DNA of 64,000 nt from Breviolum minutum Mf 1.05b.01 (GCA_000507305.1 DF239870.1:6784-70783), one strand, 5' to 3'; shown: positions 1 to 10,300, numbered from the stretch's first letter. Numbers and translations are program-made. Notes: generated from the sequence alone by a model not told the origin.

Positions 1-27
1 TTGTTGTTGTTGTTGTTGTTGTTGTTG
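1..27. repeat. (TTG)n microsatellite at window edge
   Basis: Nine TTG units open the window and run on outside it. Similar TTG/CTG tracts recur at 1641-1769, 9181-9213 and 26610-26652, so this trinucleotide is a favoured satellite here. Confidence 0.9.
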
Positions 28-233
28 GCGCGTGGCAGCTGCAGCTCAGGGAGTTGGTGTGAGAAATTTGGGACTCCCCAGGGACAAACTTTTTATTAAT
101 CAGAACCATCAAATCAATTGCAGGATTCTGAATAATTTTGCCCAAACTTTTTATTAATCAGAACCATCGCACTAATCGAGATCCAACATTATACTTATCA
201 CATCTATATCATGTATACATTCATTTTTTGCAG

Positions 234-338
234 CTGTATGTCTTCATTCCTATGTGCACTGTGCGCCAATTGCAGGGCCGTAGGGCAGCAAAACTACCTT
301 GGGGGTTAGCGAAGCATGACCTTCCCATAGCCCCATAG
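234..338 (+). CDS. Gene A candidate exon, ends in TAG
   Basis: A strong acceptor (ttttttgcag) precedes an open frame beginning LYVFIPMCTVRQLQ and ending in TAG. No clear GT donor lies before the stop, so this could be a terminal exon of an earlier gene rather than part of gene A. Confidence 0.35.
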   Translation: MYVFIPMCTVRQLQGRRAAKLPWGLAKHDLPIAP

Positions 339-1704
339 TGAAACCTTTTTCACGGCTCCTTTGCTGGTGAAGGAAATGGGACTATTTTGATTTGGGATCC
401 TGTTTCCCCTGAACCATGTGTTTTTTGCATGAAGAGAAACCACGACTTCATTTGCAACAGGAATGACAATTGTTCAATTGGTATCCTAATGTACCCACAG
501 ATAGGCTCATAATGATATATATATATATATAGATATGTTATATATATTTCCATTTCATATCATTCGGTCAAACAAGAATGACAACTGCGAAACAAACAAA
601 TGCCATTGGTTTTCCATGGCATCAAAAGGCAACACTTACAGTTAAAGAAAATCCATCTCATCTCATCACATCTCCCAATCCTCTACATTTCCCCCCTTTC
701 TTCAATCGTCTAGTCATCCCTGATGACATCCACTTTTTGGAACTTGCATCCAACATTCCCCCCGGAAAGTTGCAAAGAAACATAGTCGTAAAAGGTAGCC
801 AGGTAACCCATCCCTTCCACTCCTCCCATCCCCAACCCAACGAAATGGAACTCTAGGTCGTCCACAGAAAATATAGACGATGCACTCCAACTTGACCATC
901 CAACCAGTGGTGGAAGTTGTTTGGTATTTAGGTGTCCCCAAAACAAAGGCCCTGCAGGCAAAAAAAACATATCCCACCAAACGGGAAAAGGAGAATCATT
1001 TTCAAAAAGGGCCTTGAGAGGGTATATGTTAGTTCCCTGGAGAGTACTTGGAGGATTATCCCAGTTAGTGGTTAGTAAGCTCCATTTACAAGCGATAAAA
1101 GGCCATCTGGAAGGGGTCCCACAATCCTACTTAACCGGACTCATTAACCATGGTTATTAACCCTGGACCTAACTGGGATGATGCTCCAAGTAACATAGGC
1201 ACTCCCAAGAATAACTAACACATGTCCCTTGAAATTCACTGATTGGAAGATGTATGATGCATGCCCTACTGAAATAGTCACAGTTTATCTTTTTAAGGGA
1301 TATGTTAGTTCCGCTGGAGGTTACCCCCTACGAAAAAACAAAGCTGCCTGGTGGTGGTCTCAGCCAGGTCTCAGATGGCGGCTCGGACACAGAGCCCAGT
1401 AGTCCTTCCTTGGTGGCTGCAGGCCATTGGGGTAACGGTTGTGTTTTTTTTGTTTTTTGTTTTTTTGAAATAAATAGGAAAGGATGAAATTTTGATGAGA
1501 AAGGCTGTTTGATTTTGAATGGTTGTAGATAGTTGTTTCTATGATTTGCATTTGTATGTGTATGTGCATTTCTCTTGTTACTATTTGCATTTGTCTTTGT
1601 AGTATGTTATATTTGTTTTCATTTGTTCTATAATCATTTCTTGTTGCTGTTGCTTTTGCTGTTGCTGTTGTTGTTGTTGTTGTTGCTGTTGCTGTTGCTG
1701 TTGC

Positions 1705-1770
<66 letters not shown>

Positions 1771-4700
1771 CGACAGTCAATCAGTCAATGGACGCGTTCT
1801 AGGATCTCTAGATGTGTATACATGTATATATTGGTGACCTGTCTCTTTAGTCCAGGGGCCCACTGATTGCTGACGGGATACATCAAGTTGATCTTTTTGC
1901 GTGAATGGTATTGAATGTTTTTCATGTGGTGCGAAGGTTGAAAAAAATCTATTATACGTCACGTAAAACCTCACTTTTTGTCCACGAAAACGTGCTGCGT
2001 GACGTTTTTAGATCCACCTGAGTGCTAGAAGGCTGGGCTGGATTTGCGTTTGAAAGGTTTTGATAGGCCGGAAAATCGACTTTTACCTACTGTACATGAC
2101 AGATCCATGGGACTGGCATATTTACTGACCCCAATTTGCCCATAGATATAGATGACATTTTGCCCATACAAATCAACTTGGGGTAACACATAACAGTCCC
2201 ATATTAGGTCCTAAAGGGTCACGTCATGAAACTTCGCCATCGGCAGGTCGCATGTCCAAAGGTCCCTTGGCGTTGAAGCCATGTTGCTTTGGGATACGTG
2301 GGATCCAGCTGACTAGAGATATCTCCATGTTCACGTGTTGAATCCAACTGTTTGCAAGTGGGTGTGGGTTGGCTGACTTCTTGAATGTGGCGAAATTTCG
2401 TGGGTTACAAAATGCTCCCACAAACAATGCGGTTGAAGTGATTTTGTCTAATGATCCGTGCATTTTTGCACGTTTTTAGGACCTTTACCAGAGAAATGTT
2501 CGTTGAACCACAACTAGGTGGTAGTTTCAAAGATCTTTATATTTTCACCCCGAAAATTGGAGAAGATGAATCCTTTGTTAAAACTCACCCTAGGGATCCT
2601 GGCTCACTGAACGTCAGATAATGAACAAGGGATGTTCAATCACTTTACTCAAAAAGGATTTTTTAGATTCCATGGTTCCATGAAACCTTACCATTTTCTC
2701 AGTTTGATAGGTAAATATAAGCTATAAATGGCCGAAAATAAATAGATGCTCGTAACTGGGCTTATTACAACGGGCCCCTATGTTTCGGTGAGCTCCGCCC
2801 CCGTTGAAAAACTGCAGGCTCCCTTCACTCCAATGGGACGGAGGCGGAGCCCAGCGGAGCCGGCGTTTCAAAGGGTTGTTGGAATTCTTGAAGCCATAGC
2901 CCATAGGATCCATGTATGGCATATTCACCTACATTTACCATAGAAATCCACCAAATGAAGGTGAATATGCCATACATGGATCCTATGGGATAGGTGAGTT
3001 CCATATTTTTATTTAAGAAAAAGGAAAGTTACCCCTCCCAATGCCACCGAAGATTCCCCAAGAAATAAGGCATTATGTTTCGGGATTCTTGGTGGTTAAT
3101 AATGGTTGATATATATGATTGACTAGGTGGTGGTTTGCAAATATTTTTCCTTTTCACACCTGGAGTTGGAGAAAATAGAATTAATTTGACGGTTGCATAT
3201 GTTTCAAACAGGTTGGTTGAAACCACCAACTAGCCATATTTTATTTAAGAAAAAGGAAAGTTACCCTCCCTGAAACGAACATGTTCGCACCTGAAAATCA
3301 ATGGTTGGTTGGAAGATGTATTTCTTTTTAAAAAGGCCTATTTTCAGGTGCTATGTTAGTTTCAGGGAGAGTATATCAGCTTATAGGGAGTTGGGAAAAT
3401 ATAGTAAAATGGTTTTAGATAATTGATTATATCCGAAATCCCTGGAAACTTTATCCAGATTATTGGAGTCTTCGGCTTCTTTCTGTTGGTGCAAATTTGA
3501 ATGTGTATTGATGGGAGGAGATGTAGGAAATTGCAAGGAACTGTACTTGGTGGAAATGCTATCGTTTGCTCAGACTTTTGTCTAATAGCTTACTATATGA
3601 CCTTGATGGAAGGTACTTGTTTCGGATGGAAAATCACCTTCACAGCGTTCAGAAAAGTCTGGAGGGTTTTGTTTCAAGAAGTGATTAAACCATTTGTTGT
3701 AGAATGATCTTTCAGATCACTTCTCACAGAGCTGCGGAGACTGTTTAATCCCGATCCCATTTATTGTGAAGTCTTCTAAGAGCTGCAAATCCAACTTGAT
3801 TCAACACTGAATGACCAAAAGAGATGTTTTTATTTTTTCCTCGTTCTGGCATCACGAATTCATAAACTTAACAATAGGAGGGACTTCGCAAGAAAATCCG
3901 TGACTTAGAAGTTTAACATACAAGTACCCTTCAAGGCATTTTCCAGTCATACTGTATACATTTGTATACAATACCCACGTTTGGAGCTTTGAAAAAAGAT
4001 GGACCCTACGAATTTTGCATCGGAGCACCTTCACCAGACCTTCTCGACGAAAGACATGTGACTACGAAGCTGAATGTCGTTTGTTGTTCTTCGTGTTTTG
4101 AAAGTCCCTAACCCATATGCTAAATGTATCTAAATGTAGACAACTATTCCATACATGGAGCATCTGGGTAATGATTTGTTGCGAAACTCTGTTTTTTATT
4201 CTTTTTCTGGGATGGGACCCGGGGGCGGGTTTTACAATAGCTTCAATAACACGTATCTTCAATTGCGCCAGGGGATGGAACGCCTGAGCACAGGACCGCC
4301 CACGGTTGGGGTTGGGAAGTTTCCGCGTTTCCGGTTGGGGGGAGGGATTTTCACCTTTCAACACGTGTTTTTTTTTTTCGGTTGACAGTTGGCAAGTTTC
4401 TTGTCATCTCAAAAAAAAACAAGTTGTTTTTTTTCCAGCTTGCTTAGCAACCTTTGTGGTTGCCGTAGGAAAAACAAGTGGGATGAAAATTCGGCAATTT
4501 TGTTCCGGATGATTTTCGCCAAACAGGAGTATTCCCTGGAACAATCCTTCCAAAACATTTCAAAACAAAAGGATCATAGCGGGCACGCCGAGGATGTTTG
4601 AATTTGACTGAAACATCTGAACAAATTTCCGCACATAGATTGCAACCAGTTTTGGATACCGAAACCCATATCAAATAAGCACTAATCGTATGATAATACG

Positions 4701-7081
4701 TATCATCAAACTGCAATAGGTCTCGGTGTTTTCTTTGAACGGCAACGGCAGGAGGGAACAACAGCAATTTGGATGCCTATTCGCCACCCCCGGAGATGAT
4801 CGAGGCTTGCAAAGAGTGATTTCTAATGGTGATTTTTTGATGTTGATACTATTGATGGTTCGTTCAGAAATCCGGCGTGACAACCAGGTGAGCTTGGTGG
4901 TCTATCCCACTCTGATAGGATCCATGTATGGTATATTCAGCTACATTTGGTTGATTTTTACGGTTTTCATGTAGGTAAATATACCAGTCCCATGGATACT
5001 ATGGGACTATTTACCAAGATCTTTTACATCCCAGGTGGTTGGCCTTGGGATTTCAGCCGACTCAACATCATCAACGGCAGTGTTGAATCTAAGGGTACCC
5101 CCCCACCGTCAACCAACCGGTTGCTTGAATAAGCGGTAAGTCCCAACATTCGAATCCCTTAATAAGACCTTATTTGTTGGTGGAAACGTGGCATTGGAAG
5201 TACATGTTATACAGTTAAGTGTTTGTTTGATTTGTTTGCGTCATTCAGATGTGAATGTTGCACATATTAGGCTTGTTGGTTCAATATTATTGCACTATTT
5301 GGGCAAGTTTCAGTTTTAAGTTTATGATGTTTATTTTTCATTGTGTCTTCTTGCCCAAAACATTATTCAGCAAGTAATCAGTCACAACAACATACATACT
5401 GCAACCACACATGGCATATGTATCCATTATTTTTGATAATGATGCTTTGTAGATGTTCACTTACATATTTATATATTTATGATATATACATTATTTTATA
5501 TGCACCTGTCGTTTATCCCACTTCATCGAACATTCCAAAGCCTTAAGGTGAAAAAAAACATCCTCAACCTTTTGAAGCCTCCTTTCCCACAAAAATCCAT
5601 GAATGTGTGGTATATTTAGTCACATTTACCATAAAAAAGTTCAAGCATTCATGTAGATATATACATATATACATATGTATATACAAATATAAACCTTTCC
5701 TCCCCATGGATCCTTTTGGGGTCCGAACAAAAATCCAACAGCAAACATTCTGCTCCCACCTGTTGATTTGTCCAGGTCATCACAGAGAATCCTGGGGCAG
5801 AGACTAGCACAACGTCAAAGACCTGGCTAGAAGTTTCGGAGCTCAGGAAGTGTTTGTCACCAAAAAATGCTGGGTCCCTAACGACGCGATGGTAGGGAAA
5901 TATATGACTCCTTTGAACCCAAGGAAACTCCATTTATAAAACCATTGATATAGGGGTGAACAGCAAGACTTCATTCGTGAACTAGTTAGGGGCCCGTTTT
6001 TGTGGAAAAACATCAGTTTTTAAAGTTGGGAGGTAGGGAGTGGGCAATTTGTAGAGAAAATCTTTGGACCAACTGATCATCTAAACGAATTCCCTTGCTC
6101 TTCCATGTGGCTCAGCACTTTTTTGAGAAGATGATCTTGTCATTTTTCTCCAGGCTGGGATGTGAAAACCTTACTCTTCCCTACTGGAGAAAAAGCTGCA
6201 GGTTTTAGGTTGAAAATTGTCCCAAGATTCACAAGGGGCATCGGTGGTGTAGAGGATACACCACCGATCTTGATAATGACTTAGGATGCTGTAGGCATGA
6301 TGTGGGGGCTGCTACAGTGAACTCTATAAATCCATTGGTTTCTGGAATCGGGCATATATAAGTGGCATAACTCATACCTGTTGCACTGATTTTGTCGCAA
6401 CCTGCGTCAAATGTATTTTGTCAGGTATAGTCTATAGTGCTTGCCTTCTACAGTGGCTCATAGGTAGCTACTAAGATACCTTTTTTTTGCAGGGAGATAA
6501 TGCCTACAACCACTTTTTGGATCCCAATTGAATCCTCAAAAAATCAGGTAGTCAATAGGATACCTCGCACCCTCAGAATCCTCTTGAATCCTCAAACTTC
6601 ACAGATTTCATTTGGCGTTTTCGCATCCAAAAAGGCGAAAGAAGACGAAACTCCGCAGAGCTCTAATAGGCAAATTAGCGGCGCAGCGGGGAGGTTCTTG
6701 GAGGATCTTCCCAGATAGCAAGTTAGTAGTTACTGTAGCATCTATGATAAGTAAACCCCCTAACTGGGGTTGGACCGGACCCTTTCCTGAAATGGCCTTT
6801 TTATGGTACATGTGGGTTACGAACTACTTACTAAATGGGATGATACTCCAAGTTAGGCAGTGGCTGCAGGAAGAGCTGGCAGCCACCAAGAAGAAGTTGT
6901 CCAAACCATCATTTAGATGGATGTTTGGATATACTAAGTATAGTTGTTAAGTTAGTTGGTGTTTTGTTTGGTTTAACATGTTTTTGTTTGAATGGTGTTG
7001 TCTTTATTTTTTTGTGAAAAGGTGGAGCTCATGGGTGTCTTTGAGCACCTTCGAATGATCGCTGTTGATTTGGAACAGTGA
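234..7081 (+). CDS. Gene A: multi-exon protein of unknown function
   Basis: A plus-strand gene assembled from short exons. The best-supported part is the chain 4439-4595, 4720-4887, 5035-5094, 5776-5891, 6493-6547, 6605-6693, 6857-about 6880: each donor is GT, most acceptors are AG|G, and every junction keeps phase. A final candidate exon 7022-7081 ends in TGA. Upstream candidate exons (234, 373, 714, 1364, 2780, 3527, 4190) are protein-like but their phases were not all reconciled, so the 5' end is unknown. The predicted protein is polar, with a basic segment near 4450, a short hydrophobic run (FLMLILLMV) near 4840 and a charged helical segment at the end (QWLQEELAATKKK). I do not recognise a family. 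The stop lies only about 184 bases before the ATG of gene B on the same strand, as in dinoflagellate unidirectional gene arrays. Confidence 0.5.
373..480 (+). CDS. Gene A candidate exon with Cys/His cluster
   Basis: AG|G acceptor at 372 and GT donor at 481 (GTATCC) bound a frame reading NGTILIWDPVSPEP then CVFCMKRNHDFICNRNDNC. The CxxC...H...C...C spacing resembles a small zinc-binding motif, but no named family fits with confidence. Confidence 0.45.
714..794 (+). CDS. Gene A candidate exon
   Basis: A pyrimidine-rich acceptor (cccttt...gtctag) and a donor AAAG|GTAGCC bound the frame IPDDIHFLELASNIPPGKLQ continuing RNIVVK. Composition is protein-like; no family recognised. Confidence 0.4.
962..1052. 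repeat. TIR element family E, diverged copy
   Basis: Left arm around acatatcccacc and right arm ggatatgttagttccctggag-like; the loop matches the family E loop at 9397. Directly abuts an H copy at 1042. Confidence 0.55.
1042..1194. repeat. TIR element family H
   Basis: Left arm gtacttggaggattatccca is mirrored by tgggatgatgctccaagtaa near 1180. The interior has ccatggttattaacc, shared with the copy at 21251. Left end reads AG|GT-like (gagagtacttgg). Confidence 0.7.
1364..1431 (+). CDS. Gene A candidate exon, Ser/Gly-rich
   Basis: Donor TTGG|GGTAAC near 1431. One frame reads QVSDGGSDTEPSSPSLVAAG; the next frame is also open (MAARTQSPVVLPWWLQAIG), so frame is unresolved. Confidence 0.35.
1432..2215. 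other. No gene seen; holds a CTG/TTG tract
   Basis: Poly-T stretches, the 1641-1769 microsatellite and AT-rich DNA. No frame with convincing splice sites was found. Confidence 0.4.
1641..1769. repeat. (TTG/CTG)n microsatellite
   Basis: About 43 trinucleotide units, first interrupted by CTG, then pure TTG. Translation gives only leucine, so the open frame here is not a gene. Confidence 0.95.
2222..2463. other. Open on both strands, coding status unclear
   Basis: The minus strand is open for 79 codons (ending GPLDMRPADGEVS) and a plus frame is open (ETSPSAGRMSKGPLALKPCC). Short inverted copies of taggtcc / ggaccta flank the segment at about 2205 and 2477, so it may be a larger TIR unit. No splice evidence decides the strand. 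Confidence 0.25.
2516..2590. repeat. TIR element family A, left part only
   Basis: ctaggtggtagtttcaaag with the family A interior (ttttcacccc, ggagaagatgaa), but no right arm with accaccaac follows. A truncated copy. Confidence 0.65.
2780..2898 (+). CDS. Gene A candidate exon ending at a B element
   Basis: Frame SVSSAPVEKLQAPFTPMGRR continuing to VVGILEAIA, ending where the palindromic element at 2900 begins. A GTGAGC donor at about 2789 permits a shorter exon in another frame. Confidence 0.35.
2900..2989. repeat. Palindromic element family B
   Basis: cccataggatccatgtatgg at the left is repeated in inverse as ccatacatggatcctatggg at the right; both arms extend about 35 bp around a short loop. 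Near-perfect hairpin. Confidence 0.9.
3127..3233. repeat. TIR element family A, full length
   Basis: Starts ctag|gtggtggttt, ends aaccaccaactag|. The arms supply a GT donor at 3127 and an AG acceptor at 3233. Confidence 0.85.
3262..3372. repeat. TIR element family C, full length
   Basis: accctccctgaaacgaacatg mirrored by gttagtttcagggaga. Lies about 30 bp after the A copy at 3127, and the same 20-base flank (tatttaagaaaaagg) occurs before both, suggesting a local duplication. Confidence 0.8.
3527..3688 (+). CDS. Gene A candidate exon
   Basis: After acceptor gatgtag|G the frame is open for 53 codons to TAA: EIARNCTWWKCYRLLRLLSN, then LLYDLDGRYLFRMENHLHSV. A GTTTTG donor inside would shorten it. 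A second frame is also partly open. No family recognised. Confidence 0.4.
   Translation, partial: EIARNCTWWKCYRLLRLLSNSLLYDLDGRYLFRMENHLHSVQKSLEGFVSRSD
4190..4345 (+). CDS. Gene A candidate exon, Gly/Pro-rich
   Basis: Frame MGPGGGFYNSFNNTYLQLRQ, then GMERLSTGPPTVGVGKFPRF. Another plus frame (DPGAGFTIASITRIFNCARG) is open over the 5' half. Exon limits are approximate. Confidence 0.4.
4439..4595 (+). CDS. Gene A exon
   Basis: Acceptor ttttttttccag|, donor GAT|GTTTGA. Frame LLSNLCGCRRKNKWDENSAI, continuing FRMIFAKQEYSLEQSFQNIS to HSGHAED. It ends in phase 0 and joins the next exon in frame. A small basic Cys segment (CGCRRKNK) is the only motif. Confidence 0.6.
4720..4887 (+). CDS. Gene A exon
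   Basis: AG|G acceptor at 4719 and consensus donor CAG|GTGAGC at 4888. 56 codons in phase 0: VSVFSLNGNGRREQQQFGCL, then FATPGDDRGLQRVISNGDFL and a short hydrophobic run before RSEIRRDNQ. One of the best-bounded exons of the window. Confidence 0.7.
4914..5005. repeat. Palindromic element family B, diverged
   Basis: gataggatccatgtatggta mirrored imperfectly by ggtaaatatacc...catggatactatggga. Entirely within the intron 4888-5034. Confidence 0.75.
5035..5094 (+). CDS. Gene A exon
   Basis: Acceptor cttttacatcccag|G, donor AAGG|GTACCC. Twenty codons, VVGLGISADSTSSTAVLNLR, phase 0 at both ends. The donor is the left arm of a family G element. Confidence 0.6.
5087..5185. repeat. TIR element family G, left half
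   Basis: aatctaagggtacccccc followed by cccttaataagaccttattt; the mirrored right arm (ggtacccttagatt) is missing. Supplies the donor of the preceding exon. Confidence 0.6.
5186..5775. other. Intron sequence, no gene seen
   Basis: AT-rich, with a degenerate family B element at 5597-5720 (catgaatgtgtggtatattt ... ccatggatccttttggggtc). Confidence 0.5.
5776..5891 (+). CDS. Gene A exon
   Basis: Acceptor gatttgtccag|G, donor GATG|GTAGGG (or GTCCCT at 5874, same phase). Frame VITENPGAETSTTSKTWLEV, then SELRKCLSPKNAGSLTTRW. Enters in phase 0 and leaves with two bases that the next exon completes. Confidence 0.65.
5995..6485. other. Intron sequence with a small perfect hairpin
   Basis: No exon was found. 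At 6239-6267 atcggtggtgta is followed by a 5-base loop and its exact complement tacaccaccgat. Confidence 0.5.
6493..6547 (+). CDS. Gene A exon
   Basis: Acceptor ttttttttgcag|G, donor AATCAG|GTAGTC. First base completes the tryptophan codon of the previous exon; then EIMPTTTFWIPIESSKNQ. 55 bases. Confidence 0.65.
6605..6693 (+). CDS. Gene A exon, upstream of an introner-type intron
   Basis: Acceptor aacttcacag|, donor GGGGAG|GTTCTT. Frame ISFGVFASKKAKEDETPQSS, then NRQISGAAG and two bases of an Arg codon. The donor lies in the arm of the H element that follows. Confidence 0.7.
6694..6856. mobile_element. Family H element forming a complete intron
   Basis: Begins gttcttggaggatcttccca and ends tgggatgatactccaagttag; the arms are inverted repeats. 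The element runs from the GT to the AG, 163 bases. Removing it joins ..ISGAAG-R-QWLQEEL.. without a frame change, direct evidence that the element is the intron. Confidence 0.8.
6857..6882 (+). CDS. Gene A exon, 3' end uncertain
   Basis: Completes the split Arg codon and continues QWLQEEL. Downstream AATKKKLSKP remains open to 6949, but the donor that would join the 7022 exon in phase is not obvious; a GC donor (CTG|GCAGCC, after 6878) would keep frame. Confidence 0.55.
7022..7081 (+). CDS. Gene A probable terminal exon
   Basis: AG|G acceptor (gtgaaaag|G) and the frame VELMGVFEHLRMIAVDLEQ followed by TGA. Helical, with heptad-like leucines. No donor before the stop keeps this frame, so it is read as the C terminus. 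Confidence 0.5.
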   Translation: MELMGVFEHLRMIAVDLEQ

Positions 7082-7265
7082 GGGTTCTTTATGTTTTATT
7101 GAAGATGCAGGACTCTGCTTTGGGATTCATCATCTTTCTAGGTGGTGTTTTTTAGTTTTTTCGTTCATGCCATGATCCAAGGTGTCTAAGTATTTGAACA
7201 TGATTGAACTGAAGTTGTGTTAGATCCACCAACTGCAGATTTCAATAAACCAGCTTTTAAAAGCA

Positions 7266-7326
7266 ATGTGGACCATGTCGGATCAAACCCAATCCGATGT
7301 TTTGTTTTTAGAAAGTCACAAGTTTA
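7266..7326 (+). CDS. Gene B first exon, probable start codon
   Basis: ATG at 7266 (second ATG at 7275) with an in-frame TAA upstream at 7245. Frame MWTMSDQTQSDVLFLESHKF plus one base; donor TTTA|GTACTC lies at the left end of an F element. Alternative frames are open, so the start is tentative. Confidence 0.45.
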
Positions 7327-10300
7327 GTACTCCCCCGAAATTTAACATGGAACCTGAATATGATGGTTTCCAAGATGAACTTCCTTTTCTAGGGGCTTCT
7401 TTTCAGGTTCCATGTTGAATTTCGGGGGTGTAAGTGACCTCTTACTTTGGCCAGCCAAATTTTCAAAAAACACTAAGCCACATGGAAAAATCCAACCTGT
7501 CGCGGCGCGGTTTTTCAAGGACTTCGTCTCCTCAGATCAAGCGCATGAATTCAGCATCTTGGGTTCAAGAGGTGATGCCGAAACAATCAGAAACTTTCAG
7601 AGTGGACCCCCGGGATCCAGTTATAAGTAGGGTGAAATATATAACTCCTCTCTTTGTCGGCAAAAAATAACTTCAGTTGCCCAGTTCTAAGGCCGTTTAT
7701 TGGGGTGAACTATATAACTACGTTTATTACCTGGATCTGGGGCCCACCTTGTTGGGCGGAAGCGCTCTGCGGACATCAAAACCCCCTCTTGAAAGTAGAA
7801 GAAAATCAATCGAACGAGAGATCAATATGCTTAGATTTGTTTTCCTCCATCATGGGACCCCATTCCATTCACCTTTTCATTTTTTGCTACCATTGACATC
7901 AAGAATCAGTCGAAGATATTTGACGATGTTTTTTCTGCTAACGTGAGGCATTTGATGATGTTTCACGGTGATATTCGCAAACTTTCCCCGAAAACTCCAG
8001 AAATCTCTGCAGGGGGGTTGTGGATGATTTTCGGCGAACCCTTGAAAGCCAACAGCATTAAGCCAAGAATACTAGAATACTTGGATGAAATGGGTAAAAC
8101 TTGGAGCTAACCCAAGGAGCGCTATCACCAGAATTATTGCATTTTTAGTAGGAGATCCGTATAAACTTTATTTGCCGCTGGCGGGGAGATCCAAAACGAC
8201 AGTATCTCATGGCACCGAAGTTTATTCTAGTCGGAAAAACACAGAAATTTGTTGTTTTTGTCATGTCTAAGTTTTGGTCAATTATATAAATGGCGATTCA
8301 TGCAGTCTAAACAAAGGTGGAGACATGTTCTGTGAGTGTATGCTTTGTGTATGTAATTGTTGATGCAAGACATCCTGCACCAGTTGATAGGTAGTTTATC
8401 CCATGATTTAGAGGGTTTTGTACATCCCAGGTGGTGCAGTATTTCTTTCTTCAACATCAGTAGCATGACATTTCAACTTAGGGTGTAGTGATCTAAACAG
8501 CTCTGACCTCCTAGGACTCAATGATGCATTCACCAACCCAACATTGAACTGATAAACCAATGGATTTGGGGTTGGTAAACCAGCGGAATTTAGGTATTTA
8601 CCGGTAAACCATTCCAAGCTTTGGGCTGACTATGTTCATGGTAGATCAATGATTTTATTGCCCAAGTTTAGAAGAGATGACATGCCTTGCAATTCTGTGT
8701 GACCTGTTTGTGGTTGTTACAGTAAGTGGCCGTTTAAATTGGTTAAGTGACCTCCAACCATCCGGGGATGAAAAGGTCACGTACCAAAATGTTCCCATGA
8801 TAGTTTTCTCAGTTGTTGATTCTCATATGCTCCATGTATAGGTAAACTAACATAGCATAGCCATGGAACATGTACCCTTTGAAGATGCATTTCTTATTGG
8901 AAAAGGGAAATGTCCATTGCTATGTTTAGTTTGCCAAAGGGTATTTCCCCCACATTTTACCATAAATTTTGCCCCCCTGGGAACTAACATATCCCCTGAA
9001 AAGTCAATTTTGAAGATGATTTTCCTTTTCCCAAGGTGGGATATGTTAATTCCCTAGAGGGTATGCCAAATGTAGGCAATTTTTTCAGATAGTCCCATGG
9101 AGCATTTGGGATTGCCCAGGAAACGACAAGGAGTCGCAGGTGCGGAGAATCAGATTGTTTTTATTGAACATGTTGTGTCGTCGTTGTTGTTGTTGTTGTT
9201 GCTGCTGTTTATTCGAAGTTGGTTCTTGTTGTTGGTTGCGTTGGTTCTTGCATTTGTGCTTCGAATTACACTCCGGTATACTAACATAGCAATGTAACAT
9301 GGACCCTTTGACGATGTATCTCCTACTAAAAATGGTGGTTTTCCATTGCTATGTTAGTTTACCGGAGGGTATTAAATACTACTACAGGAAACTACCCTCC
9401 AGGAAACTAACATATCCCACCTGGGGAAAAGGAACATCATCTTCAAATATGTCTTATCAGGGGGATATGTTAATTCCCTGGAGGGATTATATCGCCCCCA
9501 AGGTTTACTCTGGTTTTTGTACCAAACTCTCCCAGCTGGCAAAACTCCTCCTTGCAAAGGACATCTACACCCTCGAAAAAAAACGGATGGAACCTGAAAA
9601 TCACTGGTTTGAAAAGGAAAATCATTTGAACCACACACCTCCATGTGTGGGTTCCATGTTAGTTTTTTGGGGGAGTAGGTGTTGGCTGGTTCTAATAGGC
9701 TTCATGTGAAAGCAAAAAATAATCTCTGAGAAAAAAGATTGTCTCAAGTTTACCAAGGTCATATGCTGTCATAACTACAGGTGTTCATTGGTGAGGAACT
9801 TCCCATTTTCCAAAGAGCTTAGTACATCGATTCCCAATTCATATCCAATTGTTTGACTCCACATTTTTGAGCTGCTCTGAAAATGGTTGGCTTTTTGATT
9901 TGGATGATTGACTATTACTAGAGATGATCATCCACTACTAGAAGGCTTTGTGAAGACCTTAGCTTTCTTTCTTTGGGGGTGTAGGTACTGGAGGGTTGCA
10001 GCAGTATCCCGATGAAAAGTAGTTCGAATTTGATTGCCGAAGGTTTGTTTTCCGTTTATTTGTTGAAGCTGCTTCTTGAAGGCTGTTCTGATATGAAACA
10101 AGTTCGACGTTTGCCTATTTGCATTTCAACCTGCAACCATAGTGAGGACCTGGGAAGACTCAGCTTTTCTATTCACATATATACAGTATACATATATATA
10201 TATATATATTTATTTTATATACACTGGAAGTCCAGCCACCATTTTTGATAGGTCGGTTTACGAACCACCAATAATTTTCATAGTAAAGGTTTATTATGAT

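Noticed and set aside
1575..1802. Poly-leucine ORF
   Set aside because: Translation of the TTG/CTG microsatellite; no splice or start context.
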